Below, piece after piece: positions 22,750 to 32,579 of a stretch of 64,000 bases of DNA. The DNA is from Codonopsis lanceolata (Eukaryota; Streptophyta; Magnoliopsida; Asterales; Campanulaceae): assembly GCA_013146195.2 (NCBI GenBank), contig CM028379.1, positions 57,051,693 through 57,115,692 of the forward strand, read 5' to 3'. The notes under the pieces were generated by a model. The model made no database searches. It was given only the letters and a program-made list of their open reading frames with translations, and was not told the DNA's origin. The position numbers and the translations under genes were made by a program. Within the stretch, counting starts at the first letter, position 1. The number at the start of each line of letters is the position of its first letter.

Positions 22750-23360
22750 TTACAAATTAACAGAACTTGTATCTATGGGCACACCGAATCCATATAATGG
22801 AGTGAAGCAAAACAAATCCATAATTATGAATAAGATTTTGAAAAGGAAAATGAAAACGTAATCTCTCCTCCAACCTGTTATGTGAAGCAAAGAGTGAGCA
22901 AACGAGAAAGAGAACCTTATATTGTAGATAGATGTCATCAATGGAAAATAAGACATGAAAGCCAAATTGTTGAGCCAAACTGATTCGCGGATGACTTTTC
23001 CAATGAGGGGTCACCATCGAAGGTGTAAGAGAGTTCTGTTGAAAGTTAAATTGATTCGTTGTTGGAAACAGCAAGCTAGAAGATAGTAGCAGATACAGAG
23101 ACCCTGGAGATGGCAAGCATCCAAATGGCAGCAGTTGGCCGGTAAATGTAATGGGGGCATTACACTTGATGTTGATGACGGGAGCGCAGGAGACTGAGCG
23201 AAGGGGATTTCGAAATTTTGGGTGAAGAGAGAGAGAGAAAGAGTGTGTGCGTGTGCGTGTGATTTGGGGATTTTGGCTGACGACCAATTTGGGGATTTCA
23301 TTTGGCGGTAAACTGATTTTTTTAAAGGGAGTTTGGGGGTTTGTACGGTGGAGGGAGTTT
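22750..23360 (-). other. Gene-leader-like segment inside CACTA copy 1, unassigned
   Basis: On the minus strand this segment begins with a pyrimidine-rich stretch with CT and CA microsatellite (about 23220-23265), as in plant 5' leaders. It has open frames up to 176 aa (23287-22757) that resemble no family I know. Copy 2 differs here by small indels that break these frames, so coding is unlikely. A captured promoter/first-exon piece is plausible. Confidence 0.35.
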
Positions 23361-23399
23361 TGATTTTTGACAAATTCTAAAAAATATCAAATCCTAATT

Positions 23400-23792
23400 G
23401 ACAAATACTACAACGTTCGCTAAACAAAACGTTGTATAAAATGAGAACACAACGTTTGCTAATAAAATGTTGTTGTTCAAACCAACTCAATGACAACATT
23501 ACCTTGAGAAACGTTGTGAAATATCTAAAGATATTGGTTTTAAAAATCCTACTTTGGAGTCTATTACAACGTTTGTCGAAAAACGTTGTGTTAAAATCAC
23601 GCAAATACAAAATTTGCTAAAAAAACGTTGTGTAAAACTAGGCAAGTACAACGCTTGTTAAAAAACGTTGTGTAAAACTACCAAATTACAACGTTTCTTT
23701 AAAAACAACGTTGTGTAAAACAACCCTATTACAACGTTTTTTTTAAAAACGTTGTGCATCAAACGTTGTGAATAACAAATTTTGTTGTAGTG
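23400..23792. repeat. Right subterminal repeat array of CACTA copy 1
   Basis: More than ten ACAACGTTT/AAACGTTGT words, often paired as inverted repeats, up to the terminus TTGTTGTAGTG. Mirrors the left array. Confidence 0.85.
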
Positions 23793-25180
23793 ATGGACCT
23801 TGGTCCCTAAACCTAAAACATGTTCTCTTGTTGTTTGTAAATGGTTGTTTAAGGTTAAGACTGAGAATGAGAATGTTAGATTTAAAGCGTGTTTGATTGC
23901 TAAAGTTTTACTCAAAAAGAGGGGATAGATTACAAACAATTTTTTACTCCGGTTGTCAAATTTACTACGGTAAGAGTCATGATTGCTTTAGTGGCTCAGT
24001 TTAATTGAAAATTAAAATAAATGGATGTGAAAACAACGTTTTTACATGGTGACTTGGATGAAAAAAAAATTCACGAGACAACCCGAAGGCTTTATTGATA
24101 AGAAAAATTCCGACTATGTGTGTTTATTGAAAAAATCTTTGTATGGCTTGAAACAATCTCTTAGAATGTGGAACAAGAAGTTTGATATGTGTATGTTGTT
24201 TTTAAAATTCACTCGTAGCTCGTATGATCATTGCTTGTATTTTAAAGTCAACTCTTCTACTCATGTGTTCCTATTGATTTATGTTGATGATATGTTGATT
24301 ATCAGTCCGTGTATTAAATCAATTGAAAATGTTCAGAATTGTCTTAGTGCGAATTTTGACATGAAAGATCTAGGAGATGCTAAAAAGATTTAGGGAATGA
24401 ATATTGTTAGGGATAGAAAGAACTCCACTATTTCTCTTAATCAAATTTCTTATGTGAAAAAGATTTTGAGTAAATTTAGGATGGAGGATGCTAAACCTGT
24501 TGATGTGTCTTTAGGAGGACATTTCATCCTTAGTAAAAATCAGGCTCCCCAAACTGATTTTGATAAAAAGCAAATGGAGAAAGTGTCTTATTCTAATGCA
24601 ATTGGTTCTATTATGTATCTTATGGTTAGCACTAGACCTGATATATGTTATGCTACTAGTTTCTTGAGTAGATACATGTCCAACTCTGGTATGCCTCATT
24701 GGGAAGCGGTCAAATGGCTTCTCAAATAACTTGGTTATTTTGTGAATTATGGCTTGAAATTCTCCAAATGCAATGAAGGTGTTATTTTGAAAGGTTATGT
24801 GGATTCTAAGTATGCTAATGATAGAGACAGTAGGAAGTCTACTACCTCTTATGTGTTCACTTTGTGTGGTTCATATGTTAGTTGGAAATCTCAATTACAA
24901 CTCATTGTTGCATTGTCTACTACCGAGTCTGAGTTTGTGGCTATAACTAAAGTTTTTAAAGAAGCGACTTGGTTGAAAGGATTAATAACTGAAATTGGTT
25001 TTCTAAAGGATAAAGCTGTAGTTTATTCTGACAGTCAGTCGGGAATTCAACTTTGCAAAAACCCTGTTTTTCGTGATAAAACCAAACATATTGATGTTAG
25101 TTTTCATTACTTGAGAGACTTGATTGAAAAAGGTTCTATCTTGAAAAAATTACATCTCAGTATAATCCTATAGATATGAA
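23793..25180 (+). pseudogene. Copia pol, 3' part: reverse transcriptase and RNase H
   Basis: Right after the CACTA end the frame continues a copia reverse transcriptase. It includes QPEGFIDKKNSDYVCLLKKS, the YVDD catalytic motif (24280-24291) and, in further pieces, STRPDICYATSFLSRYMSN. RNase H follows (DSRKSTTSYVFTL, VALSTTESEF, YSDSQSGIQL), resembling the Tork lineage. In-frame stops at 24391-24393 and 24727-24729 and an early frameshift near 23910 make it dead. The upstream half is not across this CACTA but at 39759-42122, ending at CACTA copy 2. Confidence 0.9.
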
Positions 25181-25452
25181 TACTAAATGCTTACCTGTGT
25201 TAAAATTTCAAACATGCTTGGAAAATTTGAATTTTGATACCGGTAGTTGATTGCACGTTTCGTGTCCCTGTTTCCTTACTATATGTTTGGAAAGTGAGTC
25301 TTTTCCCTTATATAGTTTTTTCTTTGTGAAAATCTGTCTCCCGTTCTTGTTTCTTTCTTTGTGTTGGATCAAGTTCGGGATAGGCTATGATGTTCCCCAC
25401 TTATGTCATGAGTTCAATATGATTGTCCCGACACTTGTTCCAAGGTGGAGAT

Positions 25453-26300
25453 TGTAAGTGTGGTTGGGCCTGTTTGGGCAGCCCACTTGTGAAGCCCAAA
25501 CCCAAGCAACCCAGAAACCCTTTGCCCACCCCATTCCTCTCTTTTGTTGCTGTCGTTTCTTGCTGCTCTTTGGGTCTTCGGTTTTATTTTTGGGGCTGCT
25601 CCTTTGACCCCGAAAATCTGGCAGCTTCCTTTTTCTACTCCTATCAGCACGTCGATTGCTCCCCCTCCCTGTTTCTTCGCGGCTGATTGACTTGGCTGGG
25701 CACTATATATACTCCCGCTCTCTCGCCCCTTGAATATGAACAAAGATATAGCAGGTATACACACACACTATCTGGTAATAGCCTTTTGATCTCTCTCTCT
25801 CTCTTTGTGCTCGCTCTCTTCTGCTTCTAATAGATGTGAGTGGTGAGGTTATTTATGAAGCGAGACATTGAGTTCTTAAGGTCCCTGAATCGAAAGTACC
25901 ATGAAGGGGGTTAATCGGGTTCTTAGGGTTTTCTGTTGGAAAGCTAGGATTGGTCTTCACTGTTGAGAAATCCTTGGATTATTGTCCTTCGATTGTGAAC
26001 TCTTGGTTGGACTGGTATACTTTGTGTATAGCCAGTGGGGATCTGAGCCTTGGCATTATAAGCCCTAGACAGATTCGAGTTAGGCTCTGTTGAGTCAAAG
26101 ATACTCAGTTACTATTTACTTGTTATATTGCCTTGTTATATTTTGTGTGTTGCAGGTGATACATTGACAATATATGATTGTTAACAGTTTGTTTGTGCAT
26201 CTTCAAATTTGGTATATTGTAAGTTTACTGCCAAAGTCGAAGACAGATATCTTTGTGATGTCACATAACGTGATTTGGCGTAGCTCCGTTTTTTGGTTCT
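25453..26300 (+). repeat. 3' LTR of the copia element (right border uncertain)
   Basis: A polypurine-like aaggtggagatt precedes TGTAAGTGTGG at 25453, the expected 3' LTR start. Inside is a TATA box (TATATATA, 25704-25711) followed by a leader with CT repeats. The partner 5' LTR is not in the window (the N gap lies where it should be), so the right border cannot be fixed by comparison. The ORFs at 25414-25764 are chance. Confidence 0.6.
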
Positions 26301-28060
26301 GTAAGTATCCTAATATTTAATCTATAGTAATAATAGTATTTTTAAAACCAATATTAATTTATAACCAATGTGTGATATGTCTCTTCTATTGATAATAATA
26401 GTATAATACTTTGTAACCAATGTACGTGAGATACATGCATCTATTCTATTTGTAACAAAAAGTCTTTAATCTAAAGATTTTTTAAACCAACATTTATTTT
26501 TAAACAATGTGAGATACATATCTTTTATTTGTAATAAGAGTAAAAGTCTTTACTATAAGACTTTTAAAACTAACATATTTTTCTAAACAATATAAGATAC
26601 ACATTTTTCATATTCTAATAATGTGAAATACTTCTTTTCTATTTCTATTGCTAATAAAAGTTTAAAACTTTTATCTACATACTTTTAAAACAAATATCTC
26701 TTTCTAGTCATGTGGTATACATCTTTTCTATTGGTAATAATAGTATTTTTAAAACCAACATTAATTTCTAACAAATGTGAGATACATTCTTCTACAGTAA
26801 TAATAATAGTCTTTTATATAACAACTTTTGAAATCAACATCTATTTCTAAACAATGTGAGATACATCTCTTCTATTGGTTATAACATAAAATAATAATAA
26901 TAGTAGTATTTTATCTAAATAGTTTTGAAACCAACATTTTTTTTGTAAACAATGTGTGATATATTTCTTGTATTGATAATAACATAAAAATTCCTTTATC
27001 TATGAATTTTATAACCAATATATGTTTCTAAATAATGTGGATCTCTTTGTAACCAATGCGATGTACATTATATATCTAAAAATATTTTAAACCAATGTCA
27101 CTTTCCTAACCAATATGAAATACATATTTTTTCCATTGGTATTAAGTATTTTATAAAAAGACTTTTAATACTTTCATCACTCTCTAACCAATGTGTAATA
27201 AATATCATCATTTGGTTATAGTAGTAGAAGTTTTTTTTATCTAAAAAATAATAATCTAAAACCAACATATCTTTTTATATAATGAGATACATCTATTCTC
27301 TTCTCTTTTATTAATGATAAAAGTAGAAGTCTTTTTATTTAAAAACTTTTAAAATCAACATTACCTTTTAACCAATGTAAGATCTATCTCTTTTATTGGT
27401 AATAATAGTAATTTAAAACCAACATCAATTTATAACAAATGTGTGTTATATATCTTTTATTGCTAATAATAGTAAGTCTTTTTTATAATCTAAAATAATT
27501 AAAAATTAATATCATTTTTAACCAATGTGAGATATACATCTTCTATTGGTAATAATGGTAGAAGTCTTTTATAAAAAAAAAATTGAAAACCAACGTCACT
27601 TTCTAACTAATGTATAATGTATCTTTTCAATTAGTAATTAATTATAGTATTTTTTTTAATACAAACATCAATTTCTAACTAATGTGAGATATATCTCTTC
27701 TATTGGTAATAATAGTATAATATTTTGTAACCAATGTGAAATACATCTCTTGTAAAAGTGAAAGTCTTTAATCTAAAAACTTTAAAATCTAACATTTTCT
27801 TTTTAAACAATGTGTTATACATCTCTTTTATTGGAAATAATATAAAATAATTTAAGCTCAACATCATTTTCTAACCAATGTGAGATATACATCTTCTATA
27901 GATAATAATGGTAGAAGTCTTTTGTCAAATGAATTTGAAAATCAACATCACTTTTCAACCAATTTATGATCGATACATTTCTTCTATTGGTACTTTATAA
28001 TATTATTTTTAAAACCAACATCAATTTCTAACCAATGTGGGGTACATCTCTTCTATTATT
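26300..28060. repeat. Diverged AT-rich tandem array with an ACCAATGTGAGATACAT core
   Basis: A unit of roughly 90-100 bp recurs about 18-20 times: aaaaccaacatcaatttctaaccaatgtgagatacatctcttctattggtaataatagta-like. Spacing and sequence are loose, as in an old array. Inverted copies of the core occur at about 28685-28715 (cccacattggttagaaata). No coding potential. Confidence 0.75.
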
Positions 28061-28068
28061 GAAAAAAA

Positions 28069-28642
28069 TAGTGTTTTTAGTGAAAGAAATTATGCAACTT
28101 GGGGCACAAATTTCTTTACGTATCATTTGTTTGTTAGCGAACGTAATTGCGCAAATGTGTTCTACTCGGTGAGAGCATCAAAATGATATGTTTATTTTTC
28201 TAAATCGAGTTTTGGATAATAAGATATCAAGACTTAAAGTATAATACTTGTTAAAAAAATTAGTTCTTTTAGTAAAGAAATTGTGCAACTTGAGGCACGA
28301 ATTTCTTGACATGTCATTTGTTTGTTGACAAAGATAATTGCGCAAATGTGTTCTACTCGGTGAGAGTATCGATCAAATGATATATTTATTTTTCCAAATT
28401 GAATTTTAGATGAATAAGATATCAAGACTTAAAGTATAATATTTATTAAAAAATTAGTGTTTTTAGTGAAAGAAATTGTGCAACTTGAGGCACGAACTTC
28501 TTTACACGTCATTTGTTTGTTGACAAACGTAATTGTGCAAATGTGTTATACTCGGCAAGAACATCGAAAATATATATATTTATTATTTGTCCAAATTAAG
28601 TTTTGGATGAATAAGTTATCAAAGTTTAAAGTATGGTGTTAA
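28069..28642. repeat. Three tandem copies of a ~192-bp unit
   Basis: Units begin at about 28069, 28261 and 28455, each reading tagtgtttttagtgaaagaa, then catttgtttgtt, then gtgttctactcggtgaga-like words. The ORFs at 28234-28425 and 28457-28642 are the two strands of this repeat. Confidence 0.85.
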
Positions 28643-28776
28643 AAGTACGTCATTAGAAGTAATATCTCACCTTGAAGAGTTTTATCCCACATTGGTTAGA
28701 AATAATAATAGTTGTAAGAGTTTTTAAATATAAGTTTTCTACTATTGACAATAGAAGAATTTATATATACTAATAC

Positions 28777-29632
28777 CAAAGTTCTAAAAATCGTTAGGCG
28801 GCCGCTAGGTGACACACTAGCGCCTAGAAGACTAGCTAGTCAGAGCGTAATCGGGACTTAGGCGGGGCTTAGATTTAAGGCATAATTACCATTTTTTTAT
28901 AATTTAAATCAAAAGATCAAACACATTGACTACAATTTTTTTTTTATATATATTTGTCATTTTATCAAACACTTGTTTATATTTGTAAAATGAACAAAAA
29001 TATACAAACCTACCACTAATCACAATTCTCAACAACCCCAAAACAATAAATCAACCAAGTTTAGAATTAAAAACAAAACAAAATATAACTCCACTTACCT
29101 ATTTCCCCTACAACCCACAGTCTAACATATATTCTCTAGTCCTTCCTCATTCTAAATTCTAAGTCCCGAGACAACCCCTTTCTTTTTTATCTTTTTTTTC
29201 TTCTTTCTTCTCTCTATCTGGCAGACCGACAACCACTTTTTCTTCCTTTTTTTTTTCTTTTCTTTCTCTCTCTCTCTCTCTCTTCGACAGACCGACTCTC
29301 CTCATTTTTTCAACCTTCAATATCTTTCCTTCTAGATCTAACCCTTTAATCTATCCCCTCTCCCAGCCCACTAAATATCCACAAAATCAAACATCTTTTC
29401 TTTTTACCTCCCTCTCTTCCTCACCATTTCCACTCCCCATTCCTTCTCCAGTTTACCCCATTTCCTTCTTCGGTCACCGCACGCCACAAAATTAAATCTA
29501 CAAAAATAAATTAAGGTCGACGGGGCTGTCGTAAGCGTTGACTTAGCCGATTAGGCGGCGACTAAGAAACTCGCGGCGGTGGAGAGGTGCCTAGCGCCTA
29601 GACAGAGATAGGCGGGGAGTTTTAGAACACTG
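28777..29632. mobile_element. hAT-like non-autonomous element (856 bp)
   Basis: Inverted ends CAAAGTTCTAAAAATC and CAGTGTTCTAAAACTC with a perfect 8-bp duplication ACTAATAC (28769-28776 and 29633-29640). The ends carry GC-rich AGGCGG/CTAGGCGCC words; the middle is AT- and pyrimidine-rich (CT tracts about 29150-29290). No transposase. Confidence 0.82.
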
Positions 29633-30139
29633 ACTAATACTAATATCCCTTATCATATTGATTATTATTATGTATTATTATTAGCTAATGGCTAAAAAAC
29701 TAAAAGTTTTTAAAGCTTCCACATGGATGCTTTACAATGAAAAATTATCTAAAGGTAGTGAGGTGACACAACCATAGTGCTCCTTACCAACTTTAAATAT
29801 AGGGCAAAATGCACCATTGGTCCCTTTACTTTGGTTTTGTCCACCATTAGTCCCTGAACTTCAAAATGTTTCACAATTGACCGAAGTTTGCGTTTTTTGT
29901 CCACCGTTGGTCCCTTGCTCAAACGACGTGAACTGTTTCACCGTTAACTGGCCATGTGCGATACGCGTGAGCAAAAGCAAGGACCAAACCGTCTTTTCTC
30001 CCTGGGCATTATTGAGCGCCAAAGTCTTCCCGCCTTTCATCAATCTCCTCTACCAAACCCATTTAACTCTTCCGACTAACGCCATTAAAGCAGCCCCAAC
30101 TCCAAAAATACACCAAACTCATCCTATCCAAGAACAAAA

Positions 30140-30831
30140 ATGGGAGACGTTTTCTGCCCGTGTGGATCCAGGGTCATAGTCAGAACTTCATGGATTGATG
30201 TGAACCCAGGGAGACGATTCCTTTCTTGTTCACGTGAGGTAGGAATGAAATTAATTTTCATTATTTGATATACTCAACTTATACAAAAACACCAAGCCCA
30301 AACCTGACCCAATTTCTTTCTTCCAATTTCTTGTTCAATCTCCCTGTTACAATCTCATTGATCGCCTCCTCTGTTCCATGAACTACATGCCTTGCATGCC
30401 AAACCACCGAGAACAAACCTGACCCAATTTGTCTCAGTTCATTTTTTTGTAATTTTTCTGAGTTGGGGGTTTTCTTTGATGATAATAACAGACAAAAAAA
30501 TTAACTACTATATGTAATATGTTGATCTATTAAGAGAAAAAGATTTATAGTTGAAGAAAAAGGGTTGACTATGTCTCAGTTCAATTCATAGTTGTATTAA
30601 TATGGAATTTCTTTGTAATTTTCTTGTTTATTGCAGAAAAGGGGTTGTAGATACTTTAGGTGGGTTGACTCACCTATCTGTGAAAGAGCAATGGTAATCA
30701 TCTCTGGTCTTCTCAAGAGAATTAGGAAGCATGAAGCAATTGTTGCAGGAGAAAATAAGAAAATGAAGTGGATGTGGGGCATGGTAATTGTTTCTTGGTT
30801 CATCAGTGCAATGTTGTTGATTAGTGGTTAA
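30140..30831 (+). CDS. Two-exon GRF-type zinc-finger membrane protein inside the Mutator-like element
   Basis: Exon 1 30140-30238 and exon 2 30637-30831 join in frame (donor gtagga, acceptor ttattgcag) to give 97 aa. Residues about 6-50 are a GRF zinc finger: CPCG, then RTSWIDVNPGRRFLSCS, then RGCRYFRWVD with a further Cys. Near the C-terminus WGMVIVSWFISAMLLI is a single membrane segment, preceded by a lysine-rich stretch. GRF fingers bind single-stranded nucleic acid in other proteins; the role of these short plant versions is unknown. The frame is intact. It converges on the transposase gene as the two MuDR genes do, but is unrelated to mudrB as far as I can tell. Start chosen because the finger begins at residue 6. 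Confidence 0.75.
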
Positions 30832-31538
30832 CAACATTTTTTTTCTTATATAGTATTTGGGAATATGAATACAATTGTTAGAGGAAAAATGGTAATTGCT
30901 GAACAGGGGTTGTGTAGTCATCAAATAGTTGTTGATGAACAAGAATTGTATAACTTTTTAAATATTAATGATATGACTGTTTGTGTTTTCCTATTGTTAG
31001 AATTAATAATGAGAATTGTCGTTAGAATTAATAATGAGCAAAGGTAACGAATCCAAGTTCAATGATGTTCAAATTCTAGTAGTTAATGAATTCGAACAAA
31101 TGCAAAGGTATTATTAAAACCAATTTTGTTTCTAGCCCTGTAACTGAAAGAGTAACCCACATTTTCTTCTTCATTTGCTTTCATACTTGCATCTTTTATC
31201 AATCCAAGTTCACCAAGGATCACCTCCTTACAAAACAATTAACCAATAATATAATCACATGTTTGGTCAAGAGATTAAACTAAAAGACTTGCCTAGCAAT
31301 TATATATAGTTTGGGAGATAGCCAAAGTGAGCTTAGAAGTTATATCACTATGAGTAAGTGTGTAAGTTCTTGGATTACAAAGAAATTCAATCAAGAAATC
31401 CTAGTTCACTGATGTTAGAATGAAGGTCATGTTTTGGACAAAATTTGGATAGTTGAAGGCAGACATTGGCAAATTTGGAGAGTTGAACAAAATTATCTGC
31501 TAACAAGTTTATAACTTCAGTAAGGTTGCAAAAAATAC

Positions 31539-31540
<2 letters not shown>

Positions 31541-31580
<40 letters not shown>
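31541..31580. repeat. (AT)20 microsatellite
   Basis: Uninterrupted AT dinucleotides inside the Mutator-like element. Confidence 0.97.
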
Positions 31581-31583
<3 letters not shown>

Positions 31584-31869
31584 TACCAAAAGAGCCATTA
31601 TGTTTCCTAGACTTCAATGCCCCCAAAAATATACAATTGCCAAAAAAAGGTGTATTATGTTTCCTAGGCTTCAATGCCTCAAAAAATATACATAAAAAGG
31701 CATTATGTTTGCCAGCATAAAAAAGACACTGCATAGTTTCTAGTTTATATGTCCAAATAGGTAGGTGTGCCAACTCCTTTGTCTTTGTTAATCTTGTGTA
31801 ACAGGTTTCTGGTTTGGGGTTGTGATCCCCCAGGTGGTGCTTGCACATTTGGCATCCTCACATTTTGGC

Positions 31870-32290
31870 TTGGTTGAGAAAAGCTTCCTCTGCCCCTTCC
31901 AATAGCTTGACTAGAAAAGCTTCCACTACCCCTTCCCCTGCCTTGAGTTGAAGCAACCTACATAATCAAATAAAAATTTGTCATTTTATTCATTTGCTGG
32001 AACATCATCATGTATTAAACTACCTACACTTAACCCTTACTTCAGTTCTAGGAATAGAACTAGCATTTCCACTGCCCCTTCCCCTTCCCCTGCCTTGAGT
32101 TGAAACAACCTACATAATCAAATAAAAATTGTCATTTCATTCATTTCCTGGAACATAATCATGTATTAAACTACCTACACTTAACCCTTACTTCAGTTCT
32201 AGGAATATAACTAGCATTTCCACTGCCCCTTCCCCTTCCCCTACCTTGAGTTGAAGCAACCTACATAATCAAATAGAAATTGGTCATTTA
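31870..32290 (-). repeat. Three tandem ~148-bp exon-plus-intron units at the transposase 3' end
   Basis: Units start near 31942, 32091 and 32239. On the minus strand each carries an exon-like piece coding a Gly/Arg-rich stretch (GRGRGRGSGNASSIPRTE-like), followed by about 100 bp of near-identical intron-like DNA. Further left the same composition continues (about 31850-31935). Confidence 0.65.
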
Positions 32291-32579
32291 GTTAAATGTA
32301 ACCTAAATCAACCTGTAACATGATTCAATCTGCAAGCACAAAATGAATTATAATATATACAAATCAACCAGAACCAATCTGATTGTCTGCATTTCCACTT
32401 TCAGTAAATGTAACCTGAATCAATTATAATACACCAAGTACAAAATGAAGTCAATAAGTGAGAATAATATATACAAATCAATATTTGTAACATAAAAAAA
32501 TATATACTTACTGGGTCACTTGATCCTTCAACATTATTCTTCCTATGTTTTTTTCTTTCTTTGGTTATGCATACAACCA

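Larger units (their letters stand above)
13804..23792 (+). mobile_element. CACTA element copy 1 carrying host gene pieces, no transposase
   Basis: Starts CACTACAACCAAAATG and ends TTTTGTTGTAGTG, inverted CACTACAA termini of the En/Spm superfamily. Both ends carry arrays of ACAACGTT-type words. The interior holds serpin, DCN1-like, 3'-5' exonuclease, cpFtsY and beta-catenin-like exons on both strands, and no TNP1/TNP2-like transposase, so it is non-autonomous. The 3-bp flanks do not match (tgt at 13801-13803, atg at 23793-23795) but match those of copy 2 crosswise. It differs from copy 2 by scattered substitutions and small indels, including about 54 bp near 19480-19550. Confidence 0.93.

Noticed and set aside
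22757..23373. 176-aa and 120-aa minus-strand ORFs as genes
   Set aside because: The same region in copy 2 has indels that break both frames, and no domain is recognisable; kept only as a leader-like segment.
28234..28642. ORFs on both strands as small genes
   Set aside because: They are opposite readings of the 192-bp tandem repeat.
29817..30179. 120-aa ORF at the Mutator left end
   Set aside because: It overlaps the terminal inverted repeat and the true start of the GRF gene in another frame.
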